Origin: Rhytidiadelphus loreus
Lineage: Eukaryota > Streptophyta > Bryopsida > Hypnales > Hylocomiaceae
Direction: 5' to 3'
Assembly: GCA_947034895.1 (NCBI GenBank)
Contig: OX344764.1
Coordinates: forward strand, 21,452,001 to 21,516,000
Length of the DNA: 64,000 bases
Shown: positions 1 through 12,600 of the stretch, in pieces
Layout of the letters: each line of letters opens with the position of its first letter
Numbering within the stretch: position 1 is the first letter of the stretch
Translations under genes and position numbers: made by a program
The notes under the pieces: generated by a model
The model's database searches: none
What the model was told of the DNA's origin: nothing
What the model saw: only the letters and a program-made list of their open reading frames with translations

Positions 1-154
1 CCTTCGCTCCTTTAAGTGTGATGAACTTCTACTTTTGATATCTGTCCAATTTGTGAAGTTGGCTTCCTACATAAATCCTGTATTTGTGGCGATCCTTGAA
101 TGATTTCAAGTAGTATCTTTGCCTTATCAACAACGTGTGGTATTAGTTAAAATG

Positions 155-712
155 TTAGCAACACAATTGGCTGCAGCATTTATCTAAGTTCACTTTTTGA
201 ATCTCCTCATTTCTTGTTCTACGCTTATAAAGTGAGTCCTTCACATTTTCACTAGGCTTACAAACGACAAATTGATAAGGAGCCTTCATTTTGTCGCCAA
301 GATAAGCAAGAGGGTCGTCAACATCCAGGTACGCAAAGAAATGATCCACAGTCTCCTTCAATGAACGTCCATTTGGAAACCAACACTCAGATAGTGGCCA
401 ACAGGCATGTGACACTATGGCATCATTGGAATCCAAAAAGACATTGAGGACAGTCACACCTAGTACATAGTTCGCATGCACTAAGTTCTCCATCCTGGAA
501 ATGATCCTCCAGATTCCAGTACACTATACGACTAGAAGAAACAAGCAAACCTCCAATGTCCATCCAATGCACATCAAGTCCAAACCATGCCCTTGACAAA
601 TATACGGACATAGATCCATTGGGAAATCCCTTGACGCTCTCACAACGTCAGCAACCCTCCACAACACAATCCGTCGTCTAGTGTCCTTACACCTCATTGA
701 CATGGGAGACAT
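155..712 (-). pseudogene. Frameshifted coding remnant, family unknown
   Basis: Three overlapping minus-strand reading frames follow each other as if two frameshifts had split one coding region. The first (from about 712) carries RASRDFPMDLCPYICQGHG, the second continues with DVHWMDIGGLLVSSSRIVYW, and the third (ending at 155) continues with NYVLGVTVLNVFLDSNDAI. The amino-acid composition is protein-like and the handover points overlap, which suggests a decayed gene or retroelement protein. I recognise no domain. No start codon, splice signal or flanking repeat defines its limits. It could also be chance open frames. Confidence 0.3.
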
Positions 713-3700
713 TTTACATCAAGGAATTCTGATTTTACAAATTGAAGCTTTATTAAGATATAAATCCAAGGATCCAAAGGAATTGGCACACCAAGCCATT
801 GTCCCTGTGGATGAACCTCCTTTACAACACCTACTTTGACCTTACCAAATCCCGGCACAAGTAGTCGCATCCAATCACCAAGATTGAATGGAACAGATGC
901 ATAAGTGGATTCCTACGATCCACCTCCACATTAGGTCCACCGTGAGGAATAATCGCATTAGCGCAGGATTCACGAAGAGAATCCATTCTCTGTCTTCAAC
1001 AACTTCCATAGTCTCAACCGAAGGCTTTAAATATTTGCAGACCTACGTGAGGAGAAAATGTATCATGTAAAAAGAGAAGACTCAATAAGAGATCAGAACC
1101 AAAAACTCTGAACAATGCCTCATTTGTATTGAATGACTGCCTATCAAATAACCATAGTTGTGATTACATTATTAATGTCCGCAACTCTTTATCAAGGGAT
1201 CCCTTAATCTCAATGATGGAACCAATAGCACTAACTCCAATTATATGTCATTTGTAGGATCCCATGACCTGTTGTGAAGGAAATATTAACAATCCTAGAT
1301 CATGGGATCTCCTAATTCCTTTAAAACGGATGAATATGAAGCCTAAACTCGTGGGATCACCCAATGCTACTATTGCGTTATCTTTTGTCATTCTACAATA
1401 CAATTAATTACTACCATAGATTGTGAGATCCCTTGATATGTTGTCATAGACGACTATGCAATCCGAGATTGTGGTAATTGAGGACAAAGGAATTGTGGGA
1501 TCTCACGATTTAGATATCCATTGATCATTCATTAAACTTATTGTATGATCTTTTGACGTGTCGATCGTGACATATGAAGTACTAGTATCGTGGGATCTCT
1601 GGATGCAACAGTTGTACTGTATTCAATACGTACGTACACTAGAATATTGTACGACACTGCATTTGGATATTTTCAACCTCAACAATCTATTTGGATTCAA
1701 TACGTACTACTAGCAAATGCAAAGGTATTTGACTCCTACACAACAATCTTCATATTGACTTAACTACGTGAATCTCAATAACACAACTGAGTTCATCAAC
1801 TCCAAAGCCTGCAATCCTATCAACTATCACAATCAGCTTAGTACATTTGACATTCACTTTCATCATCCTAGAATTTTGACAAAATTGGAGCAGCATCGAC
1901 TCCATAGGGTCGACCTCAAAGTCGTCAAGCTCAAATGAGAGAATAAGTGATAGATATCTTACTGTGCAAATGCCAAAAATTTCCTTAAGAGCTTCACTAG
2001 GCTGATCCATGAAGCACTCGCAACTCAGGAGGACTCCAAAATCTACAGCTCCCTATTCGTATTCTTCTATGTAAAAAAATGAAAAGAGCTTGCCCAAGGT
2101 GGAAATTGTGTTTTGAACTAGGTGGATTGTCAAAGTCGTTGTAGTATAAATGAATCGTACGGGGGATCTTTGTGTGATTTGTAATCTGGAATTGTCTGGA
2201 TTGATGTGAAGGATCAAACCGGATTCGGACTAGAGTAGGAGATTGGAGAATAGGATAGTGGGTCTTCAGCCACTATAATTCATGGAAGGAGCGGTGGGCT
2301 TGCCACTCTCAAAATCAAGGGGCAAACCCTTTGATGGTAAAATAGAGGCAAAACTAAACCAGATAGGTGTGTGAAAGTATAGACCAGAACGGATTGGTTT
2401 AGAGGAGTACTCAAGAGTCAGGACCAAAAGTAAGAGGATCCTGGGATTGAGGTAGAACCGGATAACGTGATAGATCGGAAAGTAATTGGAGATCCGGTGA
2501 TAGTTTTCCGCGTGTTGTATTGTTTCCGGTTTTAGATCTTGGACTGGAATGTGGGATTTGAATACCTAATTAGCTTAGAGTCCAAATAAGGTTAGATACT
2601 TCATAGAATCTCGTGGGTTCAATCTTTAGGGTCATTTTATTATGCTCTAGAGTGATTTTTGGGATATAATTGGGAAATTGCTTGCCCTGTGTTGCGACAA
2701 CAAATTTCTTTTGTCAATTTGTCTTTCTTTGAAATGTTCATGATTAGACACTACCCACAATTATTGAATCCTATATCTAATTTACAACTTGGCAAAGATG
2801 TAACTAAGTTTCAAAATTTGAATTTGAATTTCACAATGCTGCAATGGTAATGAACAATTGTGAGTGGACAAATTATCTATCATAAGTAGAACTACAACCC
2901 TAGTCCATAAGGTAGTATGCTCTAAAAGCACCACTTTTCTTCAAACCACCCCAACCTATTTTTAGTTTAAGAATGAAGATGGGGTGATCCTTAAATGGAC
3001 CACTTTAGCAATTATGGAATACATCGAGGAAAATTTGTTTTTCTATTGCAATAGTCAATCATCGTCTTTGAGTTCTGCACATTTCTTTACAATTTCAAAG
3101 TGGACAAATTTTGGGAGACCTATGGTCACAAATATGTGCCTATGCCTTGAATCTAAGTTTCAAATTTATAAGTCATTTAGAAATGCTTGAAAATTACAAA
3201 ACCGTTTGTCTTAGGTTCCAAATCTTCTTCTTTTTTTGAAAAATGATCTAAAACTATAAAAAAAAGTGGGACTAGCCTTTAAATGATTGCCTTGAGAGCA
3301 TTCTACCTTAGACCTTTAGTACCCCCCCATGGTTTTAATCCCCCCCCTCCGCTTTTAACTCCCTAGGTTTTACAATACCTCCATCCCATGCCCTATAATC
3401 ACTCTCCAAGACCTCTAATCACCTCCCTATGATCTCACCTCAATCCCCCCCAAAACATTGACATCATTGTAGTTTGACAACCTCATTATGTCAGTCATAA
3501 TGAGCATCGATTGACATCTAACAGTGCTCCATCTAGTGTGGGCGCTTATTTACTCACCCTTGGAAAATAAGCAAACACAACCAGGTTCTAGTTTTATGAT
3601 AAACTTCTATCCTGGTGGGTGCCTAACGTCAATCCATTGTGTCTTCCAAGCAATGGATCTTTGCTAATTTCCTATGTTCATTTTCCTAATTGCGGTCCTT

Positions 3701-4134
3701 TGGGGGCCATGGTTCACTACTTCTTATGTTGTGTGTTGTGCTAAAAGGTTCTATTCTTGAGGCTTTCCTAGTTTAATCTATACCTCTAAGGTGCATGTTC
3801 CTCTCATGCAATCTCTAAAAACCTAAGACTCACCTAGTTTGGACACTCCAAGGAGAAGTTATGGGTGGATGAAGTTTTGACCACACGGCTCTCCAAACTT
3901 CATCTACGTCTTTCTAAGAGTTTCTAATTCCAAATGGGGTTGAGATTTGACTTACAAACCTAAACTCCTATAACCTATCTAAGTACCAAGTTCTACTTGG
4001 GATGGATGAGAACTTCAAAGGTTCCGTCCTCCCTTCCTAGCACTAAATTTCATCTGCTTATATCTTTTGCATTATAACTCCAATTTCCTACGTGTTTTAT
4101 GTTTTTGGAAACCTCTAGACTTCTATTTTAAATT
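713..4134. other. Gene-poor stretch
   Basis: No convincing gene. Between about 1190 and 1610 the motif GGGATC and its variants recur many times at irregular spacing, a weak quasi-repeat. Open frames are short and without recognisable domains. Confidence 0.4.
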
Positions 4135-4371
4135 CACCACAAGAAAAAAGGGTGTTTTAAGTATAGTCCTATTGTAAAGATAACATTTTAAATAATGACC
4201 TTTTTAGAAGATTTTCAGTAAAAATTTACAAGATATTTGTGTCTTTCTAGTAAAATTTTACTAGAAAGACACAAATATCTTGTAAATTTTTATTGAATAT
4301 CTTCTAAAAAGGTCATTACTTAAAATGTTATCTCTAGGACTATACTTAAAACACCCCTTTCTCTTGTAGTG
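4135..4371. mobile_element. Palindromic CACTA-type MITE
   Basis: The 237-bp element is almost a perfect palindrome. It begins CACCACAAGAAAAAAGGG and ends with CCCCTTTCTCTTGTAGTG, matching CACTA-superfamily (En/Spm, CMC) termini. An ATT direct repeat flanks it (4132-4134 and 4372-4374), the 3-bp target duplication expected of CACTA elements. It has no coding capacity, so it must have been moved in trans. Confidence 0.8.
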
Positions 4372-5159
4372 ATTTCCTATCTCAATTTTGACCTAACCCT
4401 AGGTCTACCCTCCTCTAGCTCTCGGCCCCATTCCATGTTGGTCAATTTCACAAAAGATGGGTGTGTGGTATAGGCTAGCTCCTTACCTCGTTTTGAAGTT
4501 CAAGCAATGGTTGGCCGAGCTCTACCGTATATGTAGTCATCCTCCTTACCCGTATGAAATTTGATCACTTCCACTTCATAGATGTTGGTCAATAAATTCC
4601 TAAATTTGAAGCCTCCCCGCTTCTTTTACTTTCCTCTTGTTCTTTTTTTTTCCACCCCATGGATGTCCACACCTTTATAGCTACACTAATGGGACTTACC
4701 CTCACTCTTACGCCCTGGTGGCATTTACCAACCTTTCTTACGTCACTAATGAGACACGGCCTTCTTGGTTCCTAGTTTGACTTCCCCTCATGAACCTTAA
4801 TGGTTCTTGAGAGTTTCTCCCTGATTTCTTCTCCTACTTAGTATCTTCCTTTCCTTCCTTCTCCTCCTTCCCTCTTACTTGTTGATAATGAAGGGTGAAG
4901 TCTCTTGCGGGATACTTCTAGTTGCTTTCTCCTTCTTGTCCTCCTACTCCTTGTATTGGTTGCTTGTCTTGGCAGTGCTGCGGTCGTTAGTTGGTGTAGG
5001 TTGGCATAGCCCTAGAGGAAAAGGTAGTGCAATTACTTTTGAGTGTGCATTTTAGAACCCCCTAGATCCTTGATTTAAGCCTTGTAGCTCCTTGGTGTAG
5101 GGCAGCCCCCCACTCCAAATTAGACCGTACACCTGATGAGTTCAACCTCCTTAGAGCCC

Positions 5160-5535
5160 AGACTACTGCAGCCCGTTAACCCTGATAAACCCCCGAGACC
5201 CCCAATGAACCCCGAGAGAACCCTTGACTAGCCGCTGATCGATACCCGTAACCCCGAGAAAACGTTTGACTGACATAGATTGATACTTGACCCCGAGACC
5301 CCCATAGGACCTCAAGAGAATCCATGACTAGCTACAAACCAATACCCCAGGACCCTTTCAGAATCCTACAGGATTCTGAGAGAGCCCTTGACTGGTTGCA
5401 GACTGATACTCGTGACCCCGAGAGGACCCTTGACTACCACAGATCAATACCTAGGACCCCCGACGAACCCTACAGGATCCCGATGAGACCTACAGAACCC
5501 CACAAATCCCTGAGACCCCTGACTACCCAGTGAGC
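5160..5535. repeat. Degenerate tandem repeat rich in CCCCGAGA and CCCTTGACT
   Basis: Phrases such as ACCCCGAGA, CCCTTGACTA and GATCGATACC return every 50-60 bases with heavy drift. An open frame at 5324-5533 simply follows the repeat and gives a Pro/Arg/Asp-rich periodic peptide, so I do not call it a gene. Confidence 0.5.
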
Positions 5536-5547
5536 CTAGGCTGCTAC

Positions 5548-6110
5548 CTCAGGGGGGTACTTAGTTCTACTATAACAAACCACGTGTGAACAAGAGGTTT
5601 CTAATAAACTATAATTTCAACCTAAAATTTTGAACATTATTTAATAATGACTATAGCTTTCTATTGCCAAAATTTCCAACTCAAATAAAATATGAAATGA
5701 TTTCTAGAAGAGGTTGAAAATGAACTAAAATGGCATGTTTTTCAACTCAAATAATTATAGAGGACACATTTAGATGACCATTGAGTCAATATTCAACTCA
5801 AAATGAGCTTTCAATAATGAATTATTTTTAGGAATTTTTTGTTCATTTTTTAGACAATTTTTTCTTTTATAATATAGGGGTGTGAAAGTTATTTTTCAGT
5901 TCTACAGTGTATCTTTTTACTTCAAAAATTTGTAATTAATTATTATTAACAAATAAAAATATCAATAATTCAAAACATAAACTTTCAAAGTAGGAAAATC
6001 TATTCATATTTTTTTAATTTTGTTTTATTTAAAATTCAAAAAGTATATAGGGGGTCCAAAGTTTTGTTTGCACGTGGTTTCTAATGGACACTCTAAATGA
6101 CCCCCCTGAG
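5548..6110. mobile_element. Non-autonomous inverted-repeat element, hAT-like
   Basis: The 563-bp AT-rich element has ends CTCAGGGGGGT and ACCCCCCTGAG; further in, both arms carry AAACCACGTG. Flanks are GCTGCTAC (5540-5547) and GCTACTAC (6111-6118), an 8-bp duplication with one mismatch; at minimum GCTAC is exact. An 8-bp duplication points to hAT, but the family is inferred. No coding capacity. Confidence 0.65.
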
Positions 6111-6299
6111 GCTACTACAACCCCGGTACTCAAGCTTTATACAAAAAAAATGAGAGAGGAAAAGGACAACCAAAAAAATGATGGAGGAGTGTAAGGTCAC
6201 CCGTTACGAGACTTGTTGAACTTTTAATTTTGGACGCTAAACTTTGACTAATTTCCAAAATGTTTTGGAAATTAAACTTTGATCATAAGTAGGGTGGGG

Positions 6300-7960
6300 G
6301 TGAAAAGCTCCGTTGTAGTTTTTGATTTAACACCAAATCTAAGGTTCCCTAGTACCCTTAGGTTTAAAGCTTTGCCGTAAACGACGATTTAACACACAAT
6401 CTAAGACTCTTAGGGGTTGAAGTGTTCAAAGCTCCGCCGTGGCGGAGAGAACGATACCCACAAATCCCCTTGAGGTTAGTTAGTAACAATCACAAGGACT
6501 CCTATCCTTTCTAAGGTTAGTATCACGATACAACACTTGCTAATACTTCTTTCCCCCCTTTGTTAGTATTACCCTACTATGCCCCCAAAGCGGCATCGCT
6601 AAGGTAAGGTGGGGGGTAGTCTTTAGGGTTAGTACAAAACACCAAAAGAACAATGAGGAGCCCTAGACACACCAAGTTAGTTACACAAAGAACACGATCA
6701 ACTCTTGACTAACAACTTAGTATCCCACAAACACAAGGACAAGATGAAATGACCAACAAGACTTTCAAGAACTTGAAATAAAACAACAATGGAGCAAGAA
6801 GTGCTCCAAAAACACTGTGGAGGAGGTTTGGCCTAAAATGCCAAAGTAATTCCCAAACTAACTTAGATCCACAGACCCCAAAACAAGAATGGAGATTGTT
6901 TTGGAAGGAAGATGGGCCTCCCTTTTATACTCTTCCGGGATCTCATCTTACCCTCTTTTCTTACCTAGGTAATCTTATCAACTTGGATTTCTTCCTAATC
7001 TTCTAGGATTTTCACCCTAACCTGAAGGATTTCATCCTTATCTTCAAAGATTTGACAATCCTAGGGTCACGCTGGTCCAAATCTATAACTTTGGGAGTTC
7101 AACTTCAAATGACAAACGGATTACGCCATTGGCTTCAGAAGGCCATTTTCAGCCTTTAAAACCTCTTTCCCCCTGTTTTTCTCACAAAAAACTCATCGAC
7201 AACTAGCGCCAATTGGGATCAATAAAAGGATAAAAAATCTAACTTTTGGTGGATACCTTTTTTGACCAAGGAAATTGGATAGGGTTGTTGGGAAGGATCT
7301 AGGAAGTAAGAAAAGACTCCTTGATGACTTCATTCCAACTTCGTGTGCTTCCGGAACGTCCCATTGTAATTGATTTTTGGAGGAATGTTTGGTGATTTGG
7401 CCACCTCCCGCTATCAAAATGCTTCGAAACTTGTCGGAGTGCATTATCAACATAAAATAAACTAACCTAATTTTTAGTGAGATTTTATTGTGACCCAAAA
7501 ATTTCTCGCAAATTTCCGCTCGTGGATTTAAACGGTTGACTGTCTGGAAAGGGTTTCTCTGCAAGTCAGAAAATTTCGTAACTTTTGGAGGAACCTCTTA
7601 TAGAATTCTCCAAGGTATGTGTCAATTCTAGCGTCAATCTTGCCCAAGGTCGGTAGAAAGGTAAAAACCAACCTTCCTTGAATTACTGGCAATCAAGGAA
7701 TCTTTCATATGTGAAGGAATCTTGGCAAATGGATTTCAGGGTTGACTTCCTAACCTGCTCTCGATCCTAGAGCACCATTCGGTGGCCGTAGATTCTTTCG
7801 TGTGGCTTGTTTTGAAAAAGTGACACATGCATGCTAACAATTGGAGTTTTTAATATTTCGTCGATGGGATGGGAAAACTGGAACCTATCTTTAGAGATTT
7901 ACGTAAGGATCTCTCTATCTCTCCCGGGACCAATTTAGCCAATCATGATCACATGCACTG
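6300..7960 (+). repeat. Dispersed repeat C, copy 1
   Basis: This stretch resembles 54690-56560 in the same orientation. Shared landmarks, diverged but in the same order, include GCTTTGCCGT, ATAACTTTGGGAG against ATAACTTTTGGAG, ACTACGCCGTTGGCT-like text, CCTAATTTTTAGTGAGATTT and GGTTGACT. It is probably an old retroelement fragment. I recognise no coding domain. Confidence 0.45.
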
Positions 7961-9038
7961 GATTTTAGGCTATTTTAGGTAGGTTTCTTATAAGTTTGTT
8001 GATTCCCACTACAATGTGGTTTTAACCTATGTGTAAGTGGATTTTGGGGGTATTCTAAGTGTAAAAGCCTATTTGTATTTGTAGAGTGGCAATGTCCTCA
8101 CATTATAGGACCAGAGTTACATGTCTGAGGATCCCCCAAAACGTGTCGTTGATGTGTACTACCTTGGATATTCAACAAAATGCCTTCATGAAGTTGTTGA
8201 CCTTTTCCTCTACCCCAATTCATAGTGCAACCTCAAGCGATCACTATGAGTTGAGTGGAAGTAGGAACAATGCAAAAGAAAAAAGCGACAATATCAATAG
8301 GGTTGTGAAAGAGAGCCATTGGAATCAATGTGTGAAATAGGATAACACTTGTAGGTAGGGAGACAAAATCATGTCACTGGTTGCATGAAATTCTAAACCC
8401 TAATTGAAATGCAACGTGTTGTGAATCCTTCCTATAGACATAGGTTTGTTTGAAATTGAACACACTCATTCAATTGACAAAGCAGCATTGACAAGAATGA
8501 ATTTGCAAAATAAATGAATACCTAAAACCCTAATTTATAGCAATGAAGTGCACACTACAATTGGAGCTAAAGACAATGCCTCTTCTACAATCATTCTCTC
8601 TACTTTTCATAAGTGCTTCTAATCAAATATGTCATTTGTCACTTATAGTCACTTGATGTCTATGTGTTCATTTCCCGTAAACTTGTGCCTACAAAGCAAG
8701 GAAAAAATGAGAGTCCCTTCGTGCAAGTTGGAATTCCAAGCACATCATCCCTACTTTGTGAAACAACAAAGTAACAACCATTGGTGACAAAATTTACCAA
8801 AATTTACCCCACACCATGCCAACATCTTCTATAGAAATATCTTCTAGAGGCTCCAACAAATGTACAATGTAAAAGAGACCTACTATTATTGGGGTCTTCA
8901 CTAAAACTTCTCCCACTGACAATGCCCAAGTGTGGACTTCAAGGCTTTCCATTTTTTACGAAGTGCCAAAGTGGTGATATAAAATATTGTAGTGGTAAAT
9001 TGTTGAAATTTGGAGCATCACTATTAAAATTTTATATC
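7961..9038. other. Gene-poor stretch
   Basis: Nothing assignable. A short plus-strand open frame at 8086-8340 has no recognisable domain, start context or splice partner. Confidence 0.35.
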
Positions 9039-9088
9039 GACCACAAGGTGCCCGATAGTAGTGACTGTCGATCGGGCACCTTGTGGTC
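9039..9088. repeat. Perfect 18-bp inverted repeat (hairpin)
   Basis: GACCACAAGGTGCCCGAT (9039-9056) is followed after a 14-base spacer by its exact reverse complement (9071-9088). It stands alone in AT-rich DNA about 0.5 kb beyond the 3' end of the Ca2+-ATPase gene. It may be the core of a small foldback element. Confidence 0.75.
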
Positions 9089-9603
9089 TTCCTACTTCCG
9101 AAAGTAGAAATCGCAGAATTGGAAATTTTTTGTCCAATACAATGACAATGTGCTCGTGTAACAATGATTGATTCTACCATCGTCTATTCATATTGTTACA
9201 ACCACAAACGACAATGAGGTACGTACGTTACACAATAGTAACTGTTTGCAAAAAAGCTGATCGAGGCTTTGAGATTTACAGCTGCCAGACAAGCCAGATA
9301 GATATGATGCTACTACTGTTCTTCGGTTTATAAGGTCGAACCATATGCATTGCCTTACCATATGCAAATGAATCAACCACTCGCTCCCACAACTTCTTTC
9401 TTGCACCGAAAAATACAAAAGAAGAGAAGCCAAAAATACGTAAGTAAAGTGCAGATGACCACCACCTCCATGCCTGGCTCGACAATCGCATGAAGGACCC
9501 GCCATCATATTCTCAAGCCGTACTAAAGGTATCTACCCCTAAAAACGATCGGATGAATTGCGTAAATCAGTCAAGAAGGATCTCTCAGCCAGCAACTTGA
9601 CGT

Positions 9604-12600
9604 TCATGGGTCTAAAGGCGGTTCACTGGGAATCACTTGATATCCATTGACGTCGATAACATTCGGCTCTCTTCTCGAGAACATCGGGGCTTTAGGTGTG
9701 GGAATGAATTTCACGATCACGGCAACAAACAAGCTGACAAACCCGATGCCCACGGTAATCAGCCATTGCTCCTGATTCAACGGGACTGTGCCTGCAAACT
9801 TCCCCAGGACTTGCACCAATAACACTTGGAAGGCAACGGTGAAAGTGATGATGAGAATGAAGACCCAGTTGTTGAATGTGTGCTGGAAGACATTCAGTTT
9901 CTCCATCTCTCGTGCATTGACCTCGTTAAACACCTGAAACCAAAATTATCCACAAACAATTCAGGATCAGAACCAGAAATGATGCAAAAAACACCTAAGC
10001 TCCGAGATGAAAACGAGCATGCCCCCATCATAACATTGAAACACCACATCATGAGTAGTAACGCAATACCTGACAGAAGACAAAAGCATTGAAGATCATT
10101 GTGTTCAAGAGTTCAGTGGAGCCATCGCCCTCAAGGTGGAGAATCTGCTTTCCCCTGTACTGCAACACCGACAGAACAGTCAACTGATAGATAGCCTGAC
10201 CAAAGATGTTGCGCCACATTACGTTGCTAATAAAGCTCCCGTACCGACCGACGGGAGGTCTCATCATCAGCTCGTCGTAAGGGGGCTCAGTTGCCAACGC
10301 AAGTGCCCCTAGCGTGTCCATTATCAGGTTCACCCATAGGAGCTGAACAGCAGTGAGAGGCGCAGTCCCTGAAAGCATACATCGTCCAAAGGTCACTCCA
10401 ACACAAGAAAATATATAACCTTTTCACCAAAATGGTCCACTGCGACAAAAGCACGTGAAGCTATCCTAACCCAACAAACCAGTAATGTATTTTGAGTCAC
10501 CTGTAATGCAAGCGGAACTGAAATTGATGGTGAGAGCAACCAGGTTGACGGTGAGCTGGAACTGGACAAATTTTTGAATATTGGTGTACACCGAGCGACC
10601 CCACTTGGCAACCACCACAATGGTGGAAAAGTTGTCGTCCAATATCACCACATCAGCACTCTCCTTTGCGACCTGAGAGCCACAAGTTCACCTTCAATAT
10701 AAACCAACGCATCTCACAACAGGGACTCAAATGTTCTACACCGCTTGGAGGACATACACCCTCAGTAAGAAAAAACTGTCATCATTTGTTTAGCTGATCG
10801 TTTTCCTCATTATCATTGAGTATTTAAAGCAGATCTCCTGCTAATTGGACATGAACAGTAAATTGTCCACTCGTCTTTACAGCCCTATAGCTGCTGTGGA
10901 TTAGACCCCAGAGATAAGTACCTCCGTGCCGGCAATACCCATGGCCATTCCAATATCAGCTTCATGCAAAGCAGGCGCATCGTTGGTGCCATCTCCAGTG
11001 ACAGCCACCACTTCTCCCAGCTGACGAAGCTCACGCACCAACGTGTGCTTATCAGAGGGTGAAGACCTTGCCATAACCTGTCACGGATCCAAACTCCAGC
11101 ACAGAGATGAGATGAGAACACTCCTTGATAATACAGGAAGCAGCCTTATTAATACAGGAAGAAGTTTTGAGAACAATGCAAACCCATGGGAGAGGTTACC
11201 TGCAAATTCGGGATAAGCTCCCTCATCTCTTCGGGGTTCATCTCTCGGAACCTAGGGCCCTCGATTGCCACTCCATCAGTAAGAATCCCGCATTCACGAG
11301 CGATAGCCTTTGCAGTATTGATGTTATCACCAGTCACCATACGCACCTTCACAGGATTGATTAATGATAAATTGTCAGCTGCAGTTCGTTCCAATAGTTA
11401 CTCCTGACTAGCTCATGATGAACACCAGCACAAACGGCACAAAACAAAGCAAGCATCCAAATATTTCTCTGGCATGACCATGGTCGCTTCACCTTAATTC
11501 CAGCCGCAGTGCACAACTGTACAGCTTCTTTCACACCAGGACGAACAGGATCCTTGATCCCTACAACCGCTACTAAGATCAACCCCTTGTCGGGAATCGG
11601 GTCGTCCCGTCCAGGACAAGTGTCAATCTCCCTAAAAGCCAGGCACAGTGTTCGTAAAGAGTCATCAGCCATAGTGCGAATGACGCCTCTGATCTCCTTC
11701 ACTTTGACCTCGTCGAAGGGGACAATATTTCCATCAGCGTCAATCACCTTGTCACACTGCTGTAATACAATCTCAGACGCACCCTTCCAATGTGCACGGA
11801 ATATCCCATTCTCCTGGTCCTTCACCACAACCCCCATCGTCTTGCGAGCGGAATTAAATGCCTCCATTTTCACCATCTCGCCTTTAATGCAGCACTGTTT
11901 AAAATTTCCCCCCATGGCCAAGCCAAAGCGCAAAATGGCAGTTTCAGTGGGTGTACCGAGAAGAGACGGGGGTGAACCATCGTTGTTCTCTGAAATATCA
12001 CCGCCAGTATTTAGGAACGCCCCTTGCAAAAGGATCTCAAAACACTTCCTCGACAGATCAGACTTGATGTTCCCCACCTCATGAAGTTTCCCAGCAACCC
12101 AGGCCTTGGTGACAGTCATTTTATTTGTAGTCAGTGTCCCTGTTTTGTCACTGCAGATCGTGGTAGCGGATCCCATAGTTTCACAGGCTGACAGATGCCG
12201 CACAAGAGCCTTGTCCAGCATCATTTTCTTCATTGCAAATGCCAGAGTAAGAGTGACAGCCAATGGCAAGCCCTCGGGAACAGCAACAACAATGATCGTT
12301 ACAGCAATAGCGAAGTAGTTCACAATGACCAATGCGTCCTCGCCAGACCATTCTGAAAGAGATTCTTTTCCATATAAGTACCTCCCTAAGAGGACTATGA
12401 AAGTTACAAAGGCAAACACTAGCCCAATCTTGCCGATAAGTGTCGCCACACCATTCAATTTCACCTGCGCAGAATTCGAGTGTAAGCCAGATGTAACTGC
12501 TCAATTGCCCCTGCGAACTTTGACGCAACCAAAAAAAGGGTCGCAGCTGATTTTCCAGGAAGAATGGCAACATATACATCTTAATCCAAGGCAGCGGAGA

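Noticed and set aside
11509..12084. Plus-strand open frame of 191 codons
   Set aside because: It is the reverse shadow of the conserved Ca2+-ATPase exon 4, with no domain of its own.
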